This document shows, one piece after another, positions 42,608 through 50,931 of a stretch of 64,000 bases of DNA. The DNA comes from Candidatus Binataceae bacterium (lineage in GTDB: Bacteria; Desulfobacterota; Binatia; Binatales; Binataceae): contig DASRHP010000009.1 of assembly GCA_035650475.1 (NCBI GenBank), positions 300,545 to 364,544 of the forward strand, given 5' to 3'. The position numbers were made by a program, and so were the translations under genes. Below the pieces are notes generated by a model. That model made no database searches. It saw only the letters and a list, made by a program, of their open reading frames with translations, and was not told where the DNA came from. The first letter of the stretch is position 1. Each line of letters starts with the position of its first letter.

Positions 42608-44761
42608 ATGATCACGTGCCCGGAGTGCGGCCAGGCCGCGGCCGACGACGCCCGCTTCTGCGACCGTTGCGGCCAGGGATTAACCAAGTCCGCCGCTCCG
42701 AGGGCTGATTATGCGCTGTCCGCGCTTAATCCTGGCGCCGTGCTGCGCGCTGGCGAATTCCGCATCGTCGAGCTTATCGGCCGCACCGCGCTCGAAAACC
42801 GCTACCGCGCGGAGCGCCTGCGTGACGGCGCCGTAATCGGGCGCGTGCAACTGCGCGAGCGCTCCGGCCCCGCAGCGGCGGTCGAGGGGGCTGTCCCGTC
42901 CGCGCCGAGTCCCGGGGCCAACGGCAAGTCCGCCGACGAAGACCCCAGCGGACCGCGCGCCAAGACGGCGGAACTCAAGCGTCCGCCGCAGCCGGCCGGC
43001 GCGCCAGCGCCGTCGGCGCAACCGCAGCAAGGCGCGCCAACGGCTTCGGCGTGCGAGGAGAGCGGAGCGGGAGCGAGCGTCGGTGATCGCAACGGCTCCA
43101 GCGACGCTGTCGGCACGCTCCCGACGCCGGCGGGAGTCGCAGATGCCATCGAGGGCGGCGGCAACGAGATGGCACAGGCGCCGCTTGCCGCTCGCGGCTC
43201 GGCCGCGACCGAACCCCTTACGCTTAGCGAGGCGATGGCGGAGGTTGGCCAGGTACAGGTCGAGGCCGAAGCCACCGCGCCGCCGGCTGCCGTTTCAGAG
43301 AGAACGGAAGCGACGGTTTCCCCCGAGCCGCCAGAGGCGGCAGCGAGCGCAGCGCAAGCCGGCGCCGATCTGGGAGATCTGTTCGGGCGCGTGCTCGCAC
43401 TTTCGCTCACCGTCAACCATCCAGCCTTCCAGCGCGCAAGCGAGGGCTTCGCGCAGAACGGCCGGGTTTATCTGGTCTGCCCGGACGAAGAATACACCGT
43501 GCTGGCGCATCGGCGCGGCGGTCTCAGAATGACCGAAAGCGAGGCGTTGAACGTCGCCATCCAGGTCTGCCAGGCGGTTTCCTTCCTCAATCGCCGCGCT
43601 CTGCGTCTCAACGATATCTGCCCGCAGTCGGTGGCTTGCGCGCCCGACGGACGGGTGAAGCTTTTAGGCCTCGATTACGTCAGCAACGATACCGAGCTCC
43701 AGGCCGAGCCGATCCTCAACGACGGCTACACGGCGCCGGAGATTTATCGCGGCAAGCGGGTGGACAAACGGGCGGACGTCTTTTCGATCGGAGCGTTGCT
43801 CTACAGCTGCCTGACCGGCGAACGCCTGGAGTCCGAGAGCTGGCGCGAAGAAGGGGGATTGATCCGCTTCTATCCGCCGCACGTGGTTTCGCCCGCGCTC
43901 GAACAGGCAGTGCGGCGCGCCCTGGCGTTCGACCCTGCGGGGCGCTGGCCGACCGTGGACGCGCTGAAGGCCGAGCTGGTCAGGCTTGGCGGGATACTGT
44001 CGATTCGTGCCGCAGCGTTGACCGACGTCGGGATGGTGCGCGAGCACAATGAAGATTCGGTGATGGCGGTCGAGTACGTGCGCCAGAGCCTGGTCGAGCC
44101 GGCCGAGCGCTACCTTTACGTGGTTGCCGACGGGATGGGCGGTGCGGAGGCGGGGGAAATTGCCAGCGCAATTGCCGTTGCGACAGTTCGGAATTATGTT
44201 GAGGACAGGATTTCAGGCGCGGAAGTCCACAATCCGGGGCAATTGGTGAGCGCGGCGCTCGAGGAGGCTAACCGCAAGATCATCGAGTACCAGGCCGCGC
44301 ATCCCGAGTCCCGCGGCATGGGCTCGACCGCAGTGAGCGCGCTTATCGTGCCGCCCGAGGCGGCGGTGGCATGGGTGGGCGACAGCAGGGCTTACCTGTG
44401 GAACCTCTCCGGCTTGCGTCAGTTGACCCGCGACCATTCCCTGGTCCAGCGGCTAATCGAGATCGGACAGATCACACCCGAAGAGGCGCGCCATCACGAG
44501 CACAAGAACGTGATCACGCGCTCGCTGGGCGCCCGCCAAAGCGGGGCCGCGGGCGCCGAGGCGGTGGCGCTCAGGCTCAAGCGCGGCGACCGCCTGTTGC
44601 TGTGCAGCGACGGGCTGACGACGCACGTCGAGGACAAAGCGATAGCCGAGGTGATGCGCCGCCACGACGATCCGTACACGGCGGCGCGCGAGCTGGTGGT
44701 GGCGGCCAATGCGGGAGGTGGAACGGACAACGTCTCAGTTATCGTTGTGTTTGCTGACTGA
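42608..44761 (+). CDS. Zinc-ribbon/pseudokinase/PP2C phosphatase fusion
   Basis: A 717-residue three-part protein. Residues 1-25 are a zinc ribbon (C4/C7, C18/C21). A kinase-like lobe starts at 48 (FRIVELIGRTALENRYRAER) but the ATP lysine is missing (IGRVQLRE), and a 175-residue Ala/Pro-rich insert separates it from the rest. The C-lobe (255-460) is recognisable by its helices, but HRDLKPxN is RLNDICPQSV and DFG is GLD, so it cannot catalyse: a pseudokinase. Residues 465-717 are a complete PP2C with DGMGG (Asp508), GDSRAY (Asp592), SDGLT (Asp668) and GGTDNVS (Asp707). The phosphatase should reverse the neighbouring kinases' marks. Its stop overlaps the next kinase start by one base. Confidence 0.9.
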   Translation: MITCPECGQAAADDARFCDRCGQGLTKSAAPRADYALSALNPGAVLRAGEFRIVELIGRTALENRYRAERLRDGAVIGRVQLRERSGPAAAVEGAVPSAPSPGANGKSADEDPSGPRAKTAELKRPPQPAGAPAPSAQPQQGAPTASACEESGAGASVGDRNGSSDAVGTLPTPAGVADAIEGGGNEMAQAPLAARGSAATEPLTLSEAMAEVGQVQVEAEATAPPAAVSERTEATVSPEPPEAAASAAQAGADLGDLFGRVLALSLTVNHPAFQRASEGFAQNGRVYLVCPDEEYTVLAHRRGGLRMTESEALNVAIQVCQAVSFLNRRALRLNDICPQSVACAPDGRVKLLGLDYVSNDTELQAEPILNDGYTAPEIYRGKRVDKRADVFSIGALLYSCLTGERLESESWREEGGLIRFYPPHVVSPALEQAVRRALAFDPAGRWPTVDALKAELVRLGGILSIRAAALTDVGMVREHNEDSVMAVEYVRQSLVEPAERYLYVVADGMGGAEAGEIASAIAVATVRNYVEDRISGAEVHNPGQLVSAALEEANRKIIEYQAAHPESRGMGSTAVSALIVPPEAAVAWVGDSRAYLWNLSGLRQLTRDHSLVQRLIEIGQITPEEARHHEHKNVITRSLGARQSGAAGAEAVALRLKRGDRLLLCSDGLTTHVEDKAIAEVMRRHDDPYTAARELVVAANAGGGTDNVSVIVVFAD

Positions 44762-47124
44762 TGGCGAATTCCTCCACAACCGGCAACCTGCCAACCGAGG
44801 CACTTTCGCCCGGCACCGTTCTGCAAAACCGCTACGCGGTCGAGCGCCTGCTCGGCGGCGGCGGGATGGGGATGGTCTACCTGGCCCACGACCAGCGCCT
44901 GGCCAACCGGCCGTGCGCGGTCAAGGAGATGGTCGATCACTTCATCGACCCTCAGCAGCGCATCGAGGCCAACGAGTACTTCGCCCGCGAGGCCGACACG
45001 CTCGCCCAGCTCAAACACTCCGCGATCCCGGCGATTACCGACCGCTTCGACGACCATAACCGGCACTACCTGGTGATGGAGTACGTCGAGGGCCGCAACC
45101 TCGAAGAGGAACTGGCGGCCCGCGGCGGTCCGCTGCCCGAAGGGCTGGTGATCGATATCGCGCGCCAGCTGTGCGACGTGCTTGCCTATCTGCACGGATG
45201 CGTGCCGCCCATCGTGTACCGCGACATGAAGCCCTCCAACGTGATGCTGACGCCGAAGGGCAGGGTGGTGCTCATCGACTTCGGCATCGCACGCCTGTTC
45301 AAGACCGCGCGCAAGGGCACGATGATCGGCACGCTCGGCTTCGCGCCGCCCGAGCAGTATCAGGGCGCGGTCGACCCGCGCAGCGATATCTACTCGCTGG
45401 GCGCAACCCTGCATTACGTCCTCACCGCGCGCGACCCCGAGAAGTTCCCGCCTTTCAGTTTCCCTCCGGTGCGCGACCTGCGCCCGGAAACCTCAACCAA
45501 CCTCGCCGCCGCCATCGACGCCGCGCTCGCCTACCAGGTCGAAGCGCGGCCGCAGACGATCCAGGACTTCCGCGACATGCTGCTGTACGGGCGCGGGATC
45601 GGTGCCGCGGCGGGCGCCGGAGCGCCCGCGGTCAGCGCGCGCGGCGGGACGGCAGACCTCTCGTTGCCGATGCCGGAGCCGGCGGAGACCCACGTCGCCC
45701 CGCACCATCGCCGTCGCCGCCGCAAGCATCGGCTGATCGCATTGGCCGCGTTTTCGGCGGTGATGGCAGGCGCGGCGTTCGGCGCGACCTACGTCTACAA
45801 TAACCCCCAGCTTCAGGAGCGGCTCGGCGTAAAATCCTTCATCGACAGCCTGCCCTGGAAGATGCAGGAGCGTCTCGCCCGCGCCGAGCAGCATCCGCTC
45901 GACTTTCATCGCCTCACCCTTCAGCTCTCCACTCGTTCAGGGACTCCGCTAAGCGCGCCGCGGGCGAGCTTCACCAACGTCGAACTGTCGAACAACCGCT
46001 ATCTGCAATGGGATGCTGCGTTCGCCAATCGCCTGGCCGGGCTCAAGGGCCGGAACGAAAAGGTCGAGGCGCGCTTCTACAGCCCCTCAGGGCTGCAAAT
46101 CGCCTCCAGCAGCACCAGCCGTTTCGTCGGGCCGGGCGAGCAGAGCGCCGAGTTCAGCGGCGTGGCGCTGATGCCCGACCTGAGCGCGCTGTCGCCCGGC
46201 AATTACAAGGTCGGGCTGTATGTCAACGATCAGTTGGCGGCTGAGCAGGCGTTTACCGTCAACCGCGACGAGGCCGCGGTGGCCGCGGCCGCCGCCGCCG
46301 TGGAGGCTGAGAGAGCGCGCGAAGAGGCTGAGCAGCGCAGACAGCGCGAAGCGGCCCAGCGGCTGGCGATGCTCGATGAGCGCAAGCGTAAGCCGCTGCA
46401 ATTGCTCAACATCGAGTTTCTCAACACCACCAAGTCGGGCACTCCGCTGAGCGGCCCCAGCGGGTCGTTCCCCGCCTCCAAGCTGCTCTTCGTCGATTGG
46501 CGGGTGACCTTCGAAAACCGCCTGTTCAACCTCGACACCGGGCAGTACCGGGTGGACGCCGCCTACATCGCGCCCGACGGACGCACGCTGGGCAGCGTGG
46601 ACGATATCCGGATTGTCCCGCCGAGCGCGAAGACCGCGACGTTCAGCGGCCGGGTCGGCAATTCCGCCGGCGGCGCGTTTTTGCCCGGGCAATACACGGT
46701 CAACTTTTATCTCAACGGCCAGTACGTCGCGCAGAAAAAGTTCCGCGTGCTGGCCGATGCTCCGCGGTCTTACTCTCCCGTGCTCGGCACCGCGCCGCCC
46801 GCGCCCGGCGGTTCGATCGACGTGCCCACGCTAACCACCGGACGCATCGATGGGCTGGGCGGCGCGAGCAGCGTCCCGATGGAGTTGCGCTTGCGCCCGC
46901 AGCCCAACGGTTTCCTGCACGGCGAGTTGGTGATCCATCAGGCCGGCTACGGCGCTACGCCAATCCAGGGCTTCATCCGCGGCGACCATGTCGAGTTCCA
47001 GGTCCCATACGGGACCAAGACCTTGTACTTCGATGGGCGGCGCAGCGCCGACCAGCTCAGCGGCACCTTCTCCGCGATCCCGAGCGGCGAGCGCGGGACC
47101 TGGACCACAACCATGACCAACTGA
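44761..47124 (+). CDS. Transmembrane Ser/Thr protein kinase with duplicated extracytoplasmic domains
   Basis: A 787-residue membrane kinase. Cytoplasmic kinase domain 25-275: GGGGMG loop, Lys55 (CAVKEM), YRDMKPSN (Asp155), DFG 173-175, APPEQY. After a positively charged RRRRRKHR segment comes one helix (about 324-346). The outside part has two related beta-rich repeats: residues about 380-505 (LTLQLSTRSGTPLSAP, LQWDAAFANRLAG) and about 560-680 (IEFLNTTKSGTPLSGP, FVDWRVTFENRLFN), joined by an alanine/glutamate helix, then a final domain to 787. The repeats should sense or bind something in the periplasm. It is fused in expression to the PP2C gene by a one-base overlap. Confidence 0.93.
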   Translation: MANSSTTGNLPTEALSPGTVLQNRYAVERLLGGGGMGMVYLAHDQRLANRPCAVKEMVDHFIDPQQRIEANEYFAREADTLAQLKHSAIPAITDRFDDHNRHYLVMEYVEGRNLEEELAARGGPLPEGLVIDIARQLCDVLAYLHGCVPPIVYRDMKPSNVMLTPKGRVVLIDFGIARLFKTARKGTMIGTLGFAPPEQYQGAVDPRSDIYSLGATLHYVLTARDPEKFPPFSFPPVRDLRPETSTNLAAAIDAALAYQVEARPQTIQDFRDMLLYGRGIGAAAGAGAPAVSARGGTADLSLPMPEPAETHVAPHHRRRRRKHRLIALAAFSAVMAGAAFGATYVYNNPQLQERLGVKSFIDSLPWKMQERLARAEQHPLDFHRLTLQLSTRSGTPLSAPRASFTNVELSNNRYLQWDAAFANRLAGLKGRNEKVEARFYSPSGLQIASSSTSRFVGPGEQSAEFSGVALMPDLSALSPGNYKVGLYVNDQLAAEQAFTVNRDEAAVAAAAAAVEAERAREEAEQRRQREAAQRLAMLDERKRKPLQLLNIEFLNTTKSGTPLSGPSGSFPASKLLFVDWRVTFENRLFNLDTGQYRVDAAYIAPDGRTLGSVDDIRIVPPSAKTATFSGRVGNSAGGAFLPGQYTVNFYLNGQYVAQKKFRVLADAPRSYSPVLGTAPPAPGGSIDVPTLTTGRIDGLGGASSVPMELRLRPQPNGFLHGELVIHQAGYGATPIQGFIRGDHVEFQVPYGTKTLYFDGRRSADQLSGTFSAIPSGERGTWTTTMTN

Positions 47125-47245
47125 GCGGCGCCGACTGTGCTGTACGGCAGCCGGCGGTACGATTTCACGCTCGGCGGCGGACAGGATGGCATCGTGCGCT
47201 TGAACCGCCGCGGCCGGCGCGCAATGCTCTAGACAGGCAGGCGGT

Positions 47246-48115
47246 ATGGCCGTCAACGTTTCGCGCGAAAAGCTTCTGTTCTATGCGGCGGCGGGGGGCT
47301 TGGGCGGCTTTGCCGCCTGGGGAGTGCAGGAGTCATTCGCCGGCATCCGCTACTACTTCCTGCGCGACGCGGTCCAGGGCGTAATCATCGGGCTCTTCAT
47401 CGCCGCCTTTCTCGCCTCGATCGAGGCGCTCAGCGTCAGCCAGTGGCGCCAGGTGCTGCGCGGCGCGAAGAGCGGCGCGATCTTCGGCGCGCTCGGCGGC
47501 GCCGCCGGCCTGGTCGGCGGCGAAATACTTTTCGACATTCTCCACGGACTGGTCGGGCGCGTCGTCGGATGGGCGCTGCTCGGCGTGGTCGTGGGACTGG
47601 GTGTCGGGTGGGCCTCCGGATCGGCGGCGCGCAAGCGCAACGGCGCGCTCGGCGGGCTCATCGGCGGCGCGCTCGGCGGGCTGTTCTACCAGACGCTCAC
47701 CGCGAGCTTCCCGCAGGCGCTCGGACGCGCGATCGCGATAATCGTGCTCGGCGCGCTCATCGGCTTCTTCATCGGCCTGGTCGGCGAACTGCTCAAGCGC
47801 GGATGGCTGATGGTGGTCCGCAGCCAGAGCCGCAACGCGCGCGAGGGGCGCGAGTATCCGCTGACCAAGCCGGTCACGATCATCGGCCGCGCCGAGGAGA
47901 GCGATATCGGATTGTTCGGCGACCAGAGCGTGCTGGCGCATCATGCGATCATCCGCCGCGAAGGACGCAACTTCGTCGTGGCGCCTGCGGGCGGCGGCCA
48001 GGTGATGGTCAACCGCCGGCCGGTGGCCGGGCGTCAGGCCCTGCGCAGCGGCGACAGGCTCGAAGTCGGGGGAACGCTCTTCATCTTTCGCGAACGCGCG
48101 CAGGCGCAAGGCTGA
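47246..48115 (+). CDS. Membrane protein with C-terminal FHA domain
   Basis: A 289-residue protein. The first 190 residues form several helices with glycine-zipper patterns (GGLGGFAAWG, GGAAGLVGGEI, GGLIGGALGGLFYQ), probably five to six membrane spans. The C-terminal FHA domain begins at about 205 (PLTKPVTIIGRAEESDIG) and has the GR of the binding site, but the usual S-R-x-H is SVLAHHAII and the N-G-T turn is GGQVMVNRR. Phosphate contacts are therefore partly lost. It sits 121 bases behind the transmembrane kinase and 9 bases before a lipoprotein gene, so it is probably the membrane-anchored FHA reader of the cluster. Confidence 0.87.
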   Translation: MAVNVSREKLLFYAAAGGLGGFAAWGVQESFAGIRYYFLRDAVQGVIIGLFIAAFLASIEALSVSQWRQVLRGAKSGAIFGALGGAAGLVGGEILFDILHGLVGRVVGWALLGVVVGLGVGWASGSAARKRNGALGGLIGGALGGLFYQTLTASFPQALGRAIAIIVLGALIGFFIGLVGELLKRGWLMVVRSQSRNAREGREYPLTKPVTIIGRAEESDIGLFGDQSVLAHHAIIRREGRNFVVAPAGGGQVMVNRRPVAGRQALRSGDRLEVGGTLFIFRERAQAQG

Positions 48116-48124
48116 GGCCATTCG

Positions 48125-48907
48125 GTGCAACCACGCGCCCTTCCCGCACGACTGCTCGCGGCTGCGCTCGCGGCCGCGGCGGCGGCGCTGACCGCGTGCG
48201 CGACGCGGGCGGTCCAGCAGGAAATCGCCAATACGCCTCCGACCTCGATCGAAACGCTTTCCTACTTTCCGTTTCTGGTGAAAGGCTATCAGAACAGCTA
48301 CCCGCGCAAGCGGATTCTGGTGCTGATGCCGGTCGAGGCGCGTGATTTCAAAGACGCCGCCGGCCAGAGCCACGACCCGCAGGACGGCAATCCGGCGACC
48401 GGCATCGTACTTGGGCCCTCAGGGGAGGTCGTCCAGCGCATCTACAGCTCGCCGCTGGCCGCAATGGTGCAGCAGGCGATCGTGCAGTCGGCCGACGAGG
48501 CCGGGATGGTCGCGACGGCGTCCAGCGCGACACTGGAGGCCGCCCTCGAGCAGACGGGTGAGGACTACGTGCTCGCCAGCAAAATCACCCGATGCTGGGT
48601 GAACAAGCACGTAAGCACGAGCTCCGCCGCTCAGAGCTGGCTTACCACCGCCGACGCTGCGCTCGACGTCACCATCTACAAGCCGCCGTTCAACGTGCCG
48701 TTCTGGCAGGGCGTCAGCAGCGCGACCTACAGCGATCCCCCGGCAGACAACGGGTCCGGCACGGGCGATCAGGTGCCGATTTACGAACACCCCGGCGAGG
48801 TGCTCTCGGTTGCGATGACCCGTGCGGTGGCCGGGATTTTCAAGCGCGAGGCGCTCCACGCGCTGGTGCTTCAGGATACGATACGACCGCCTGCGGCGGC
48901 GAATTGA
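48125..48907 (+). CDS. Lipoprotein of unknown function, last gene of signalling cluster
   Basis: A 260-residue protein with GTG start nine bases after the membrane FHA gene. A signal sequence ends in LTAC, an acceptable lipobox. The mature part reads ILVLMPVEARDF, a central region with an Ala-rich helix (SPLAAMVQQAIVQSADEAG), and YVLASKITRCWVNKH followed by WLTTADAALDVTIY. This gross pattern (a strand with basic ends, then VxGxIxxCWVxx) resembles YajG-type lipoproteins and outer-membrane assembly accessory lipoproteins. I cannot name it. Its coupling to the kinase-phosphatase cluster suggests an envelope role for that pathway. Confidence 0.75.
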   Translation: MQPRALPARLLAAALAAAAAALTACATRAVQQEIANTPPTSIETLSYFPFLVKGYQNSYPRKRILVLMPVEARDFKDAAGQSHDPQDGNPATGIVLGPSGEVVQRIYSSPLAAMVQQAIVQSADEAGMVATASSATLEAALEQTGEDYVLASKITRCWVNKHVSTSSAAQSWLTTADAALDVTIYKPPFNVPFWQGVSSATYSDPPADNGSGTGDQVPIYEHPGEVLSVAMTRAVAGIFKREALHALVLQDTIRPPAAAN

Positions 48908-49123
48908 AGACCGCCAAAGACCCCCATCCTGGCGCTTTTTTTCCGCGCTTTTCCCGCCTGGAGCAAGCTGACGCATGGCACGCAATAAGTCTTGTCCAAA
49001 TTTTGCTAATTGTTCTCTAAATTATCCCTGAATTGCACAAAGTAGTATCTTGTAATCCAACGAGCAAAATCCTAGACTTTGGTGCGCCATCAGACGGTCT
49101 GTTTTGCCTCGATGAGGGAAGCT

Positions 49124-50752
49124 ATGAGCATCAAAAATAACTGCAATCGGGCCAGAGCGATGACGCTCGTCAGGATCGCTGCGCTCGCGACGATCATCTC
49201 GTTCATGGTGGTCGGGTTGTGGACATACGGGCCGCAGGGCTCGGTTGCCGCCTCGTCGGGACGTTCGGGACTGGTGCGCACGCACGTCAAGGATGTGGGC
49301 AAGGCGTGCATCGCGCCCAATGGCCCCTACGACAACGTATGGGTGACCATCACCGGCGTCCAAGCGCACATCGTGGGCCTCGGTTGGAAGAACCTGACGC
49401 CCAATATCATGCCGGGGCAGGCGATCCAGGTCGATCTGCTGGCCGAACCAAGCAACGAATGTTTCCTCGCGACGCTCGGAGTCAAAGACGGGCTGCCGGC
49501 GGGCAAGTACACCCAGTTGCGCGTCTTTCTCGCACCGAACAACGCCAGCGGCCTGACGCTGCTTGCGCCGAATACGGTCAATGCCTGCGATTCGGTCAAG
49601 GCATGGAATTGCGTGGTTGACGGCAACGGGACCCACGTCCTCAAACTCACCAGCGAGGCCAGGACCGGACTTAAGATTCCGTCGAGCCAGATCGCTCACG
49701 GCGGCCTCACGCTCAAGCCCGGACAGAACGCCGACATCGATGTCGACTTCAATGCGTGCAAGTCGATCGTCAGGGCCGGCGGGCCGCATAGCCATCACGG
49801 CGCCGGGCCGAAGTTCATCCTAAAGCCAGTGCTGCACGCCAACGAGATTGGTCTCAACGCGCTCATCGCAGGCACCGTCTATGAAGGCGCCGTCAGTGGC
49901 AACAACGTGATCGTGCCCACCGCGAACCCAACCGTAGTGCCCGGCGCGCAGGTATGGCTGGAGCAGCAGTCGGATACGTTCACGATCGGCGCTCCGGAGC
50001 CGACCAGTTCGCCTGCGCCGGAGATGGTCGAGAAGACCGAAGCGGTGGACATGACCGAAACCGACGCCAATGGCCGGTTCCAGTTCTGTCCGGCCGGGCC
50101 CGGACCCTACGAAGTGGTGGTCGATTCGGCGGGCCTGCCGAGTTCCGGCCTGCCGTCCAACGCGACGATTACGACCAACGTGGCGGGAGGCACCAGCGAT
50201 CTCGCTATTCCGCTGTTGGCGGAGCCGTCGCCTACAGGCACGCCGGCCTTCGACTGGGCCAAGCTCGAGGGTGTGGTTTCTACCGACAGCACCACACAGG
50301 GCGAAAGCGTGACGTTGTGGGCATTGCAGCCGTTCGCCAACGCGAGCGCCCAGACGGTGCAGGCGCTGATCCCGATGTTCGACGCGACGCCGAACGGCAC
50401 GATGCCAACGCCGGTGCCGCCGACGGTCACTACCGGCTCGAGTCCCACCGCGGCCAACTGCCCGGACATCGCCTCGCCGAGTTGCCCGGCCAACACCGAC
50501 TGCGAGTGCTTCACGCTGGCGCTACCTGCGAGCAATCCGGTGGTGGGCGACGGGACGACCTACGCGACACCGGCGGCGACGCCGGCCGCCTACACGGTGG
50601 GCGCAGTAGTCAACACGGTTAGCGACAGCAACGGCACGCATAGCTGCTCGCCGTCGATGCTGGCGACGGATCCGAACAATCCGATCGACGTCACCGGCGG
50701 CGCGGCGACGGTGGCGCCGACGCCGACGCTGAGTTTCGTCAATTGCCAGTAG
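49124..50752 (+). CDS. Secreted DUF4382-like protein with carboxypeptidase-regulatory-like region
   Basis: A 542-residue exported protein. Start at MSIKNNCNRARAM with GAGGGA five bases upstream; the frame opens earlier without signals. The N-terminal helix (LVRIAALATIISFMVVGLW) is a signal or anchor. Residues about 60-200 match DUF4382 in style: VWVTITGVQAHI, IQVDLLAE, LPAGKYTQLRVFL, HVLKLTSEARTGLKIPSS and DIDVDFNACKSI. Later parts (ALIAGTVYEGAVSGNN, TDANGRFQFCPAGPGPYEVVVDSA) look like carboxypeptidase-regulatory-like beta domains, joined by Pro/Thr-rich strings. It is probably cell-surface. An A+T-rich 200-base region precedes it and two large hairpins follow. Confidence 0.78.
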   Translation: MSIKNNCNRARAMTLVRIAALATIISFMVVGLWTYGPQGSVAASSGRSGLVRTHVKDVGKACIAPNGPYDNVWVTITGVQAHIVGLGWKNLTPNIMPGQAIQVDLLAEPSNECFLATLGVKDGLPAGKYTQLRVFLAPNNASGLTLLAPNTVNACDSVKAWNCVVDGNGTHVLKLTSEARTGLKIPSSQIAHGGLTLKPGQNADIDVDFNACKSIVRAGGPHSHHGAGPKFILKPVLHANEIGLNALIAGTVYEGAVSGNNVIVPTANPTVVPGAQVWLEQQSDTFTIGAPEPTSSPAPEMVEKTEAVDMTETDANGRFQFCPAGPGPYEVVVDSAGLPSSGLPSNATITTNVAGGTSDLAIPLLAEPSPTGTPAFDWAKLEGVVSTDSTTQGESVTLWALQPFANASAQTVQALIPMFDATPNGTMPTPVPPTVTTGSSPTAANCPDIASPSCPANTDCECFTLALPASNPVVGDGTTYATPAATPAAYTVGAVVNTVSDSNGTHSCSPSMLATDPNNPIDVTGGAATVAPTPTLSFVNCQ

Positions 50753-50823
50753 GCTTGTGAATGGTGCTGGGGGTCGAGCGCGTTACGCGCGCGACTCCCA
50801 GCGCCCAACCGCCAGAGACGGAT

Positions 50824-50867
50824 GCGCCCGGCGCGCGCGGCGGGCATCCGCCGCGCGCGCCGGGCGC
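50824..50867. terminator. Perfect 20-bp stem, 4-base loop, between convergent genes
   Basis: GCGCCCGGCGCGCGCGGCGG pairs exactly with its complement across a GCAT loop. It lies between the secreted DUF4382-like gene (plus) and ku (minus). No U-tract is present on either side. A bidirectional transcription block or mRNA-stabilising element is likely. Confidence 0.5.
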
Positions 50868-50877
50868 AGTGTCATTT

Positions 50878-50926
50878 GCGCGGGGCACGACCCTCGCGCC
50901 GACGGGCGCGCGGTCGTGCCCCGCGC
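50878..50926. terminator. Second hairpin: 15-bp stem with structured loop
   Basis: Left arm 50878-50892 (GCGCGGGGCACGACC) pairs exactly with 50912-50926. The 19-base loop has its own short GCGCC/GGCGC pairing. It starts 10 bases after the first hairpin and ends 6 bases before the ku stop codon. Together with the first hairpin it should separate the two transcripts. Confidence 0.5.
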
Positions 50927-50931
50927 TGACG

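Noticed and set aside
47137-47232. 31-codon GTG frame between the transmembrane kinase and membrane FHA genes
   Set aside because: GTG start with no ribosome site and an arginine-rich end; cannot be told from chance.
38631-48907. Type VI secretion or tellurite-resistance locus
   Set aside because: The kinase/FHA/PP2C/VWA parts fit, but no secretion component, TerD-type or TerC gene is nearby.
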